Assembly (NCBI RefSeq): GCF_037203765.1
Contig: NZ_JBBCAS010000007.1
Span: 213,821 to 277,820, forward strand
Reading direction: 5' to 3'
Length of the DNA stretch: 64,000 nucleotides
Source: Sediminicola sp037203765
GTDB lineage: Bacteria > Bacteroidota > Bacteroidia > Flavobacteriales > Flavobacteriaceae
Shown here: positions 34,685 through 45,100 of the stretch, piece by piece
Layout of the letters: every line of letters begins with the position of its first letter
Numbering within the stretch: position 1 is the stretch's first letter
Notes under the pieces: generated by a model
The model's input: only the letters and a program-made list of their open reading frames with translations
Told to the model about the DNA's origin: nothing
Database searches by the model: none
Translations under genes and position numbers: made by a program

Positions 34685-36223
34685 CTATTTATTGATTAAT
34701 AGTTCTTCTACCTCTTCCAAGGTTTTTCCTTTGGTCTCAATCACATAATGGTACACAAAGAATATGGCACAAAATGACAATAAGGCGTAGATGGCAAAAG
34801 TCACTGTTGGTCCAAGGTTGGACAACTCCCATGGAAAGACCTGGGTCACGGAGAAACTGATCAATGAATTGAAAAAGCCCACTACGGAAATGGCTATCCC
34901 TTTTATCTTACTAGGGAATATCTCCGAGATAAGGGTCCACATTACAGGTCCTAAGGAAATGGCAAAAGAAGCCACATAAAGAAGTATGGCGATCAGTACC
35001 AAGGTTGCATTGATAGAGATAAAATTGGTGATCTCATTGCGCTTAAATTCCAAGAACAGATCTTCATCCAATTTGGAACTGACCTCTGTAAACAATGCCG
35101 CCTGACCGTCAAACGATTGACCGTTCAAATCGGACAAAGCTACTGCGATCTCCTTATTGTTGACTTTGCCCAAGGTAGTGTCATTAAAGTTATAAGTCGC
35201 ATTATTAAAGGCGAAAGTTGCCATTATAAGGGCCACGGTCATAAAGGTTGTTCCGATAAGCAAAAGAGGTTTTCTTCCCAATTTATCTATCAACCAAATG
35301 GCCACAAACGTAAAAACTAGATTGGTGAGTCCAACCACAATAGCCTGTAAAAAAGATGAATCCGTACTCCCTCCGGCCTGTTCAAAAATGGTTGGTGCAT
35401 AATAGAACACCGCATTGATCCCGGTAATTTGCTGAAAAAATGCGATTCCCAGTGCAATGATCATAATGGTAGCATACTTATGCTTGAAAATATCTGACAG
35501 CTTTCCTTTTTCCTCTTTTTTGTCCAATCCTCTTTGAATTTCTGCTAGGGTAGCCACCGCATACTCTTCCCCTCCAATACGCATCAATATCTTTCTGGCC
35601 AAGGTCACCTCGTTCAGTTTAAGGATCAACCATCGTGGACTTTTAGGTACTGTAAAAAGGGCGAAAAAGTAAATTATGGCGGGTATTGCCTCTACACCTA
35701 ACATCCATCGCCAGCTATCCTCGCCCAAATTCACTAAAAAGTAATTGGAAAAATAGGCCACGGAGATACCTATAACAATATTCAATTGGTTGAAGGAAAC
35801 CAAGCTACCTCTTAGTTTTGGTGGTGCAATCTCCGCAATATAGATCGGAGCAATTAAAATTGCTCCTCCAATTCCCACACCACCAATTATTCTGGCAATG
35901 ATGAACTCGGTATATCCTGTTGCAAAGGCTGACCATATAGCTGAAATAGAGAATAAGGCTGCAATTACGATCAACAAATTTTTACGTCCATATCGATCAC
36001 TTAGTGGTCCTGCCGCCAAGTTCCCGGCCATGGCTCCGAATACGACACAGCCCACGGCAAAGCCAAGCTGCCACTCGGTCATTTCAAAATAAAGGGTAAT
36101 TCCTTTTACCGCTCCTGAGATAACGGCACTATCAAATCCCAATAAAAAACCACCAAGAGCAACGATCAGGCTGATCAGGATAGTATAGGACTTGTTCATT
36201 TTTTCGGTAACTTCATTTTTCAT
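34685..36223 (-). CDS. Sugar-porter family MFS permease
   Basis: A 512-residue inner-membrane protein with 12 helices and the sugar porter marks: GGFLLGFDSAVISG in helix 1, DRYGRKN after helix 2, PKSPRWLI in the central loop, QQITGINAVFYYAPTIF in helix 7, and ETKGKTLEE at the end. An insert of about 60 residues between helices 9 and 10 (around SDLNGQSFDGQAALFTEV) is longer than in XylE/GLUT proteins. It probably brings glucose or short oligosaccharides from the periplasm into the cytoplasm for the phosphorylase encoded downstream. It is separated from the GH16 gene by 133 bases containing a stable hairpin. Confidence 0.9.
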   Translation of the reverse strand: MKNEVTEKMNKSYTILISLIVALGGFLLGFDSAVISGAVKGITLYFEMTEWQLGFAVGCVVFGAMAGNLAAGPLSDRYGRKNLLIVIAALFSISAIWSAFATGYTEFIIARIIGGVGIGGAILIAPIYIAEIAPPKLRGSLVSFNQLNIVIGISVAYFSNYFLVNLGEDSWRWMLGVEAIPAIIYFFALFTVPKSPRWLILKLNEVTLARKILMRIGGEEYAVATLAEIQRGLDKKEEKGKLSDIFKHKYATIMIIALGIAFFQQITGINAVFYYAPTIFEQAGGSTDSSFLQAIVVGLTNLVFTFVAIWLIDKLGRKPLLLIGTTFMTVALIMATFAFNNATYNFNDTTLGKVNNKEIAVALSDLNGQSFDGQAALFTEVSSKLDEDLFLEFKRNEITNFISINATLVLIAILLYVASFAISLGPVMWTLISEIFPSKIKGIAISVVGFFNSLISFSVTQVFPWELSNLGPTVTFAIYALLSFCAIFFVYHYVIETKGKTLEEVEELLINK

Positions 36224-36297
36224 TTTTGGTTGGTGTTAGTTTGGTTTCTTTGGATATCGAAAATACAATTTCCTTTTGAATCACAAAATCTTAAATA

Positions 36298-36331
36298 AAC
36301 GATAAGGCCCAAGATGGTAGGCCTTACCGTT
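36298..36331 (-). other. Stable intra-operon hairpin between GH16 and permease genes
   Basis: A 12-base stem (AACGATAAGGCC / GGCCTTACCGTT, one G-U when read on the minus strand) and a 10-base loop. No T-run follows in the transcript, so it looks more like a processing or mRNA-stability element than a full terminator. It splits the surface genes from the downstream genes of the operon. Confidence 0.55.
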
Positions 36332-36356
36332 GGTAAAAACAAAACAACTCAAATTT

Positions 36357-37991
36357 TTATTGATAGACCTTGATATAATCCACTTCCATCGTATCCTGGG
36401 TAAAGTTGGGATCAATAGTCCCACCTAGTGTACCCCCCATGGCGACGTTCATTATAAAGAAGAAGTCGCTGTTAAATGGTGTAGTGGACGAATTAATAAA
36501 TTCAGTATGTACGGGTTTGTCATCTACATAAAACTTAATGACATCGGCTGACCAGTCAATGGTATAGTTATGAAATTCCGATGTAGACGTGTTCAATGGC
36601 CTTGATCCGGTGGGACCATTACCCGCAGAATTACCAGGATAATGAAGGGTACTTAGAACCGTATTTTTATCCCATCCCGTTTGTTCCATTATATCCATTT
36701 CCCCGCACGTAGGCCAACCTACTGTATCAAAATTAGCTCCCAATGTCCAAATCGCAGGCCAGGTACCTGCTGTAGATGGTAGTTTGGCCCTGATCTCAAA
36801 TCTTCCATAGGTGAATTCCTGCAAATTCTCAGATTTCAACCTTGCGGAAGTATAACCAGATCCTTCTTTTCTGGCAGTAATCTTAAGAACTCCATCTTCC
36901 ACAATCACGTTAGATGCATTATTGGTATAAGTTTGGGCCTCCCCATTGCCCCAACCTCCTGCACCTAAATCATAGGTCCAATTAGCTGGATTTGGCACAC
37001 CGGCCGTATTAAAATCATCCTCCCAAACCAGAGTGTTGAAATCCGAACCTGTCGGCTCTTCTTCCTGACCAACTGGGGTAGTAGAAAATTTCAAATACCA
37101 AGCCAGAACTGGATTTAGTGCATCCAACACCCTCACATATAATGTAGAATCCGTAATGGATAAAATCTCATAGGATGAGGATCCCACATAATACATCATA
37201 AATGCATTATTGGACAAATTGATCACAGTACCCCTAGATTCCCCTTCTGGCAAATTACTTGTAGCCGGAGATAAGTTAACCGTGCTGGTGCCAGATGTAT
37301 TGAAATCCAAACAAACATCGTCACCAGATCCAGAGCCTCCTCCGACAGCGGAGTGCGCTCCGTTGAAAAAGGTTGTTCCCTTATTGTCTTGCTGATAAGT
37401 CAAGGTTCCATTGGCATTCAAGGTAAAAGTCAATTCATCATCACAAAAACAACTTGCATTGGGATCATTACATTTTTCAAATGGTGCCGCATTGTAAAAG
37501 CCAGCAAACCAGTACTGGTCCGGGAAATCATTGAATGTTCCTCCTACTCCCAAATGCCCGGGTTCTGAAGCAGCCAAATACCATTTTTTAGTTGATCCTC
37601 CGCTCAATAATTGAATGGCCTCATCATCATTAAAATCACTTCTGACTTCAATTTCAATCGTTTTTGAGGTACTTATACCGCCAGTCCCCAAAGCAACCAC
37701 CGATACTTGATAAGTATTCAATCCTGTCTTGGTAAATCTTTTTGTGACTTTTCCACTTGGGGCTACTTCCGATGTTCCATCACTAAATATATATTTAAAC
37801 GAAATTGCGTTATCCGATGTGGCGGTAAATACCACGGTACCGGAACCATCGTCACTGATATCCGTGGAAACAGTCAGATTCGTCGGAACTACCAACGCCT
37901 CCAAATTGGGTTCATTTTCTTGGCAGCCAAAAAGCATGGCTGCCGATAGAAAACATATTAATACACTTTTTATTTTTCTCATATTATTCAT
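36357..37991 (-). CDS. GH16 endo-beta-1,3-glucanase (laminarinase-like) lipoprotein
   Basis: A 544-residue lipoprotein (signal ending LFGC, Cys23). Domains: PKD-like (about 35-118), a middle beta-rich, lipocalin-like domain (about 125-305; STKKWYLAASEPGH, Cys-rich CNDPNASCFCDDE) and a GH16 catalytic domain (about 318-544). The catalytic signature is GEMDIMEQ with Glu431 as nucleophile and Glu436 as acid/base; the extra Met is typical of laminarinase-type GH16. It cuts beta-1,3-glucans such as laminarin, probably at the cell surface. It lies 12 bases downstream of the glycan-binding protein gene, and both share the PKD-type N terminus. ATGs at 37991 and 37982 are both possible. Confidence 0.93.
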   Translation of the reverse strand: MNNMRKIKSVLICFLSAAMLFGCQENEPNLEALVVPTNLTVSTDISDDGSGTVVFTATSDNAISFKYIFSDGTSEVAPSGKVTKRFTKTGLNTYQVSVVALGTGGISTSKTIEIEVRSDFNDDEAIQLLSGGSTKKWYLAASEPGHLGVGGTFNDFPDQYWFAGFYNAAPFEKCNDPNASCFCDDELTFTLNANGTLTYQQDNKGTTFFNGAHSAVGGGSGSGDDVCLDFNTSGTSTVNLSPATSNLPEGESRGTVINLSNNAFMMYYVGSSSYEILSITDSTLYVRVLDALNPVLAWYLKFSTTPVGQEEEPTGSDFNTLVWEDDFNTAGVPNPANWTYDLGAGGWGNGEAQTYTNNASNVIVEDGVLKITARKEGSGYTSARLKSENLQEFTYGRFEIRAKLPSTAGTWPAIWTLGANFDTVGWPTCGEMDIMEQTGWDKNTVLSTLHYPGNSAGNGPTGSRPLNTSTSEFHNYTIDWSADVIKFYVDDKPVHTEFINSSTTPFNSDFFFIMNVAMGGTLGGTIDPNFTQDTMEVDYIKVYQ

Positions 37992-38003
37992 AGGTATATG
38001 ATT

Positions 38004-40700
38004 TTATTTTCGGAAATAAACATTATCGACAAATACCGTAGTTGAGCCGAATGGTTCACCCACCAATATTAGTTGTGCAATATTAGCCCTTGTTGTAAGT
38101 CCAGTAAAATCGGACAAGGGAATATCTAGCGTAACCCATTGTCCTTGCGCTGGGCTATTGATCGTTATTTCGTGCTCTTTATCATCACCTCCTTCAAAGG
38201 CACCATCCGGTCCAAAATCTACCAGCTTAATTTTAAATTGTGTAAAATCCGATGACCAAACATCAATACTAAAATGGGTCATAGTAGTTGCGTCTATTTG
38301 AGTACTAACCGTTTCAATCCCAACAAATCCCAACGCACTATATTTTTTTGTAGCATTCCCTGCGATGTTAACATCTTCCAATGTAGCATTTGACCAATCC
38401 GTTCTCCAAGTGTCTACTGGTACATTTGTATAAACATTACTGAACATAGAAATTACATCTGCCTGAGCCCTCGTCGGAGCTGGTGCTGCAGATGTTGGGG
38501 CACTTGAAGAAGTACCTCCTCCACCACTTCCACCTGTGGAAGCGTTTCGTGTGATGTTATCAAAATAGGTAACACTTGTTGCTGTTCTATTTTCAAAATC
38601 TGGGAAAACAACCAATGCATCGATGCCATTTGCCTCTGGGGCTCCTATCTTACTTGTAAAATCGAAAGTCAATTCCTCCCACTCCCCGATTTTGGTGTTG
38701 TTGACTTTAATTTCATCTACAGTTCCTTGGCCTTTTGCCAATTTAACCCCTACAGGGCCTATTTTGTCCTTAAAAACCATCATTTTAATTACACTATTCG
38801 AGGTACTTAAGGTGTACGGTGTCTCTATGGAGGTGATCGTTCCTGCATAAGGAGCATTTGTTGGTGTAGCTGTAAGCTTGGCAACCGTACCTGAAGTATT
38901 GATTCCAGAAGCACTAGGATTCGCAACTATTTCCAAAGGAGCGGTGTCAGCCTCAAAAACAATCCATTCAGCATCAGCTCCTGTTCCTGGAGTTTCAAAA
39001 TCTACAGGGAAGCTAACCTTCCCGCTAGATGATCCACCACCGGAACCATTGGCTTGGACGATATCGTCAAAATAAAAATCTTCCCCTTGTCCACCATTGT
39101 TAAAGTCAGGAAATATAATTACCCTATCGTAAGAATTGGCCGTACTGAATGCACCAAAAGTAGTTAGGTCAAATGTCAACTCTTCCCAGGCCATAGCTAC
39201 GGTACTACTGGCAATAACTTCTACAACAGTACTAGGATTTCCGTTCCCGTCCGGTGGTGAGGTTGAATCTTCCATTTTAAATAAAATCTGGGTTCCTATA
39301 CGTGGAGACCATACCTTCATTTTAATGGTGGTACCCGAGGCAAAATCAACTGGACCTGCTAAATCCAAACTTGCACCTGCCCATACTTGAGCTCCAGATA
39401 GTTTTTGGATCTCCAATACTTTATTACTAGTATTTATTCCAGACTTGTCTGGATTATTGATTACTGCAGCCGGTATAGGTCCGAAATCTGAAGAACCAAA
39501 TCCATTCCAAGTGTAATCCAAAGTAGCTGATTCCATATTAATGGGAAGCTCTGGTTTGGCTGCTGCAGCAGCAGCCTCTTGCTTAATATCATCCCAATAA
39601 AAGGTTCCGGCCGTAGTTCCAGGACCATCCACAAACATCACCAAAGTAGCATACTTCCCAGTAGGAACAAATGGCTGTCCTCCTGGATCGTTATTGTCTA
39701 TATAACTGGTTTTAGCATCATTGGCAAAATCGAAGCTCAAGTCTTCCCATCCACTACCTCCGTGGGTTACAACCACTTCATTTTGACGTTCTCCGCTTAC
39801 TCCTCCTTCAAATTTTAATAAAATAGGCACAGAAACCTCAGACCACAACTTCATGGTGATCGTCTTATTGGCTCCACTAAAGTCCACCGGAGTTCCCAAA
39901 TTAAAGGCTCCCCCTTCAAATTGCGCTCCTGAATTGGTAATTGCACCCACTTTAGAGGCAACTGTATTGGCTCCAGAAAGAGCTGGATTGTCCACAACCT
40001 CAAAACTGGCGCCGTTAAACGTTCCAAAAGCATAATTTACAGTAGCATTATCGAAAGTAATTGGCAACGCTACCGCATTGGAAGCTCCAGTAATTGTAAC
40101 TGTTTTTGTCAATTCTACTGTAGCTGACCCTGCACCCCTTGCTACTACGCGAATGTCATATTCACCAACCTCGGCATAAACGTGTGTCGCAGATTCGGTA
40201 TCCATTATTGTTGTTGGCTCTTCATTTTCAACATCACCAAAATAAACATCATAAACCGTAGCATTGTTGGCAGAAGGTGTTACAGTCACTTCAAATGGAT
40301 CTGTATCCGAAACAACCGCAGTAAAGTCCAATTCTGAAGGAGCAGAAAAGGAAATGGTCACCACTCGTACCAATTCACTTGTAAGGCCGGTAACCCCAAT
40401 GGCAACAACCCTTAAATTAAATTCGCCCTCCGCATATACGTGCGTTAATGTTTCTCCGGGGGCAACTTTAGAAGGAGTTTCATTCTCCATGTCTCCAAAA
40501 AACACTTCAAAAGCTGATGCGCCTTCGGCCGTAGGAGTAACGGTTACCGTTCCCGTATCATCTTGGGAAATGTTAAAAATGGCCTTTACGTTCGTAGGAG
40601 CCGATATGTCATCCAATGCATAAGATACCTCCTCTTCCGTACAGGATTGGAATACATTGATGACTAAAAATAATACCAGTAGATTCTTTATATGTTTCAT
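38004..40700 (-). CDS. Multidomain surface glycan-binding lipoprotein (SusE position)
   Basis: An 898-residue lipoprotein (Cys20, FQSC) with no catalytic motif. Two PKD-like domains (about 33-118 and 119-205; FEVFFGDMENETPS and YDVYFGDVENEEPT are clear copies) are followed by three related beta-sandwich domains of about 165 residues (about 210-380, 385-555, 560-722). Each contains a strand set such as TITMKLWSE / TIKMKVWSP / VIKMMVFKD, then WEDLSFDF / WEELTFDL / WEELTFDF, then FYWDDI / FYFDDI / TYFDNI. A Gly/Ser/Ala/Pro linker (about 722-745) leads to a fourth, more distant domain ending FVDNVYFRK. This is the plan of PUL surface glycan-binding proteins encoded right after SusD, here with four probable carbohydrate-binding modules. 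Confidence 0.85.
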   Translation of the reverse strand: MKHIKNLLVLFLVINVFQSCTEEEVSYALDDISAPTNVKAIFNISQDDTGTVTVTPTAEGASAFEVFFGDMENETPSKVAPGETLTHVYAEGEFNLRVVAIGVTGLTSELVRVVTISFSAPSELDFTAVVSDTDPFEVTVTPSANNATVYDVYFGDVENEEPTTIMDTESATHVYAEVGEYDIRVVARGAGSATVELTKTVTITGASNAVALPITFDNATVNYAFGTFNGASFEVVDNPALSGANTVASKVGAITNSGAQFEGGAFNLGTPVDFSGANKTITMKLWSEVSVPILLKFEGGVSGERQNEVVVTHGGSGWEDLSFDFANDAKTSYIDNNDPGGQPFVPTGKYATLVMFVDGPGTTAGTFYWDDIKQEAAAAAAKPELPINMESATLDYTWNGFGSSDFGPIPAAVINNPDKSGINTSNKVLEIQKLSGAQVWAGASLDLAGPVDFASGTTIKMKVWSPRIGTQILFKMEDSTSPPDGNGNPSTVVEVIASSTVAMAWEELTFDLTTFGAFSTANSYDRVIIFPDFNNGGQGEDFYFDDIVQANGSGGGSSSGKVSFPVDFETPGTGADAEWIVFEADTAPLEIVANPSASGINTSGTVAKLTATPTNAPYAGTITSIETPYTLSTSNSVIKMMVFKDKIGPVGVKLAKGQGTVDEIKVNNTKIGEWEELTFDFTSKIGAPEANGIDALVVFPDFENRTATSVTYFDNITRNASTGGSGGGGTSSSAPTSAAPAPTRAQADVISMFSNVYTNVPVDTWRTDWSNATLEDVNIAGNATKKYSALGFVGIETVSTQIDATTMTHFSIDVWSSDFTQFKIKLVDFGPDGAFEGGDDKEHEITINSPAQGQWVTLDIPLSDFTGLTTRANIAQLILVGEPFGSTTVFVDNVYFRK

Positions 40701-40720
40701 TTGTCCTTAATTTAATTTTA

Positions 40721-42187
40721 TTAATATCCTGGGTTTTGAGCCCAACGGTTTCCTGCCAATTCTATTTCTATGGAAGGAATTGGGAATAATTCATTTTTAC
40801 CGGCCGTAAAGCCAGGTATAACTTGTGCAGCCCTTCCGGTTCTTACCAGATCAAAGAACCTATGTCCCTCACCGACCAATTCTACCCTTCGCTCCCTGTA
40901 GATAGCATCTGTCAAAGCAGCACCAGTAGCTACGACTGGCCCCAGCTCTGCTCTATTTCGCACTCTATTCAGATAAGTTTGAGCCTTGATATCATCAGCA
41001 CCAGATTTTCTGTTGTTGGCTTCGGCAGCCATCAATAATACATCGGCAAAACGGATAGATCTGTAATTATTGGGATTGGTCAAATTGGCATCCCCTGTAT
41101 TCAGATCACCTTTTCGGGCTATATATTTCCTATTATAGAAACCGGTATGCTCAAAACCTTCCACATAAGTAGCACCAGTCTGGTCAGCCCACGCGACTAT
41201 GTCCAAGATGGCGACATCCCTTCTGATATCCCCAGCTTCAAAAGCATCATAAGCTTCTTGTGTAGGAACATTGAAACTAAAACCAGAATCAAAATCCGGA
41301 CCGGTATAGTTACGGATCCCGTTGAAACCAACGGCTACGTTTCCTTCACTACATTGCAGGCATCCAAATCCCGCACCTTCCACATCGGTATACTGTACCT
41401 CAAAAACGGATTCTATATTGTTCTCCCCGGCCTGTTCAAAAATGGAGTTATAATCGGTCACCAAATCATAAGGTCCGGTATTGATCACTTCCTCCAAAAC
41501 CGTAGCGGCCTCTGAAAATTTATCTTGGTATAAATACACTTTACCCAATAATGCTTGGGCAGCTCCTTTGGTTACCCGTCCTGTTTCGGACTGCACTGCC
41601 GGTAAATTGGCTGCCGCAAAAATAAGGTCCAACTCAATTTGGGCATACACTTCAGCTTTAGGGGTACGCTCCACAATGTCCTGGTCCCCAAACAACAAAC
41701 GTTTGTCCACTGACAATGGAACATCTCCGAACCACTTCACCAATTCAAAATAATAATAGGCCCTAAGGAATGTAGCCTCTGCAAGAACTTGTTCCTTACC
41801 TGCAAAATCTGTCTTATCCTTAAATTCCAAAATGTAATTGGCACGATTGACACCGGCAAACATCCAACTCCAGATATCTCGTAGTTGGGCATTTAGAGGA
41901 GTATGTGACATATTGTCCACCTCCTGTATTCCCGGAACGTCGGTAGCGCTTTCTCCTCCTGCCAAGGTATTGTCTGATGCAATCTCACCCAACATCACGT
42001 TCAAGTAAGTAGATTGCAATAGATCATACGCCCCGATCAAGGCACTTTGGTAATCTTCCTCCGAATTGAAAAAACTTTCTGAATCCTCATCAAAAGAGTC
42101 CACATCTACAAAGGAATCGCTACAAGAGATAGCTACAGCCCCTATCAGGAATGCGATAATTGAAGATTTCAATATTTTATATTTCAT
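40721..42187 (-). CDS. SusD/RagB-family glycan-binding lipoprotein
   Basis: With the start MKYKILKSSIIAF (42187) it has 488 residues, with lipobox ISC (Cys22). SusD motifs are NSEEDYQSALIGAYDLLQS, WSWMFAGVNRANYILE, EATFLRAYYYFELVKWFGDVPL, GRVTKGAAQALLGKVYLYQ, FADVLLMAAEA and ERRVELVGEGHRFFDLVRTG. It is of the RagB/SusD type typical of polysaccharide loci, unlike the SusD at 8.2 kb. It pairs with the SusC encoded immediately upstream and would help bind and thread beta-glucan oligosaccharides. The longer frame from 42199 overlaps the susC stop by one base. Confidence 0.95.
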   Translation of the reverse strand: MKYKILKSSIIAFLIGAVAISCSDSFVDVDSFDEDSESFFNSEEDYQSALIGAYDLLQSTYLNVMLGEIASDNTLAGGESATDVPGIQEVDNMSHTPLNAQLRDIWSWMFAGVNRANYILEFKDKTDFAGKEQVLAEATFLRAYYYFELVKWFGDVPLSVDKRLLFGDQDIVERTPKAEVYAQIELDLIFAAANLPAVQSETGRVTKGAAQALLGKVYLYQDKFSEAATVLEEVINTGPYDLVTDYNSIFEQAGENNIESVFEVQYTDVEGAGFGCLQCSEGNVAVGFNGIRNYTGPDFDSGFSFNVPTQEAYDAFEAGDIRRDVAILDIVAWADQTGATYVEGFEHTGFYNRKYIARKGDLNTGDANLTNPNNYRSIRFADVLLMAAEANNRKSGADDIKAQTYLNRVRNRAELGPVVATGAALTDAIYRERRVELVGEGHRFFDLVRTGRAAQVIPGFTAGKNELFPIPSIEIELAGNRWAQNPGY

Positions 42188-42198
42188 AATCATAGCCA

Positions 42199-45100
42199 TT
42201 AAAATTTAAGATTTGCACCTAAAAGGTATGTTCTTGGAACTGGATAAAAACCACCGTCTATACCGGCTCCAATAGGAGCTCCGGATGATGCACTAGGATC
42301 ATATCCCTTATATTCTGTAAAAGTAAATACGTTATTGGCGGATACATAAAAACGAAGTTTATCAAGCCCCAATTTTTCCACAGTTCTTATGGGCAACGTG
42401 TATCCTAATTGCATATTTTGGATTCTAACAAATGAACCGTCCTCCACATAGAAATCTGAGAAAAGAGTATTATTAGTTGCATCTGTGGTTAGTCGTGGAT
42501 AGGAATTTGTAGATCCTTCGCCTGTCCACCTATTCAATGCATAAACAGACTTATTAACCAAGCTCTCAGTACGTTCGTAATTACGTACGATATCGTTTCC
42601 TAAGGTTGCAAAGGCATAACTGCTAAAATCCCAATTCTTATAGTTAAAGGACAAGTTAAGACCCATGGTAGCATCAGGAATTGGATTTCCAATATCCGTA
42701 CGGTCCTCTGTATTGACAATTCCATCCCCATTTACATCCACAAATTTGATATCCCCGGGAGCTGCATTGGGCTGTGCGCCATAGGCATCAATCTCTGCTT
42801 GGTTCTGGAATATACCATCCGTTTGTAAACCAATGAAGTATCCAATTGGTTTTCCTGCTTCCATACGGGATGGCAGATCACCTTGACCAACACCGAAGCC
42901 TCCTCCCGGTATAAATCCTACTGAATTATTTACAGAGAGTACTTCATTTTGCAAAAAAGTCACGTTATAATTGATACCCCAAGAAAAATCTTTGGAGCCA
43001 TCACTATTATGGCCTATGGCGAATTCAAATCCCTTATTCTCCACAGAACCGGCATTAACAACAGGTGAGGAAGATCCCGGTGCAGTAGCCCCCAAAATTC
43101 CCGAAAACTGAGGCTGAAGTAAGAGATCTTCAGTTCTTTTTCTAAAATAATCAGCGGTAATATCAATATTGTCATTGAATAATTTTAGATCTACCCCTAT
43201 GTCCAATGTCTTCTGCTCTTCCCATTGTATGGATGGATTTGGCAATATACCAATGGCATTACCGAAAACCAATTGACCACCCAACACATAAGCTGCTTCA
43301 CCGTTCAAGATGCCACGGAATGCATTGCCTGGAATTCGATCGTTACCAATTATACCATAACTTCCCCTAAGTTTCATAAAGGATAGAACATTGTTGTCCC
43401 TTAAAAATTCCTCCTCTGAAACAATCCATCCTACGGAGCCCGATGGGAAATAACCAAATTTGTTGCGCGGTCCAAATTTTGTAGATCCGTCCCTTCTTAT
43501 GATTCCAGAAAGTAAATATTTACCCTTATAGTTATATTGAAGTCTAGTGAAGTACGAAAGCAAACGCTCTTTAAACCTCCCGCTTGCCCCACTCAATTTT
43601 AATTCGTTTCTTAAATCTACGGCATCTGCTATATCTGCATTGGCGAAATCCACGGGGTTATCAAAAAACCCTCGTGTGCTTCCCGAAAATAGTCCACTAG
43701 TTTCGAAAACGGACATCCCCAAGGTTGCCTTTATATTGTGATCCTCATCTATATTCTTATCGTAATTTAAGAAAGTATCAAAAGTGTAGTCTTTAAAAAT
43801 ATCCTTGTTCTCTGCTAGTGTAATTCTCTGATTGTTGCCAATTTTACCTGCACCATAATTTACTATTGGCTCAAAATTTCTCCCTTGTACTTCTGCATAG
43901 TTGAACTGTAAACTAGTTTCTACCACAAAATCATTCCAGAAACTATAATTCAAACCTAATTTCCCACTTAATTTATCTACTTTAACAGAGTTAAAAGTAT
44001 TCTCAATCATTGCCAACGGATTTCTTACTTCAGCTCCTAAACCAACTCCTTCAGCAAGTGTAAATTCTCCATTTGGATCTCTAACCTCAAAAGTAGGGGC
44101 ATTGTTCAATGCGTTAAACAAAATTGATCCGAGACCACCTACGGGAAGTGATTTTTTATTGGTCCCCGTATAGATCATGTTGGCTGTTAGCTTAAGACTC
44201 TCCAACAAATCCCTGTTATAGTTGATCCTTGATGTATATCTTTTGAAGTTATCTTTATTGCCCCCTACAATACCATCTTGATTCAATAAAGAGAATCCCA
44301 CAGAATAGGTTGACTTTTCGGTACCACCACTCATGGTTAAACTTTGATTGATGATGGGTGCCTTTTGAAAGACCTCATCCTGCCAATTGGTTCCCATGCC
44401 CAAACCTGCAACACTTGGAAAAGGAACCGCTTGTCCACCAGAAGCAAAAGCCTCATTGGCCAACAATGCATATTCGGTAGCATTTAACAAAGAGATTTTT
44501 CTGGAAGTTTCTTGGTAACCTCCAAAAAAATCGTAATTGAATTTCAATTCGGTATTTTTTCTTCCTGTTTTGGTAGTAATTAAAATAACTCCGTTGGCAG
44601 CACGAACCCCATAGATACCAGCAGTCGCATCTTTGAGTACGTTTATAGACTCTATATCACTTGGGTTGATAACACTAAGATCTTCGATTACGTTTCCATC
44701 CACCAAAATCAATGGGCGATTGTCCCCGTTCGTGGATATACCCCTGATTCGAATATTGGAAGCGCTACCTGGAGAACCAGATTGTGCAGATATTTGAACA
44801 CCGGCCACTTGACCCTGTAGAGCTTGCTCTATTTGTGTAGGATTCAAATCCTCAATGGTTTCCGAACCAACCACCGTAACGGCACCCGTAATCTCCTTTT
44901 TTGTAGACGTACCATAACCCACCACAACTACTTCATCCAAGGCACTTACATCTTCTTGGAGCAAGACCGTTAAATCACTGGAATTCTTAATGGCAACTTC
45001 TTTGGTCACGAAACCAATATAGGAGAAGGAGAGCACATCCCCTACTTTTACATTGGTTATGGTAAAGTTGCCATCAAAATCAGTGGTGGTCCCCCTATTC

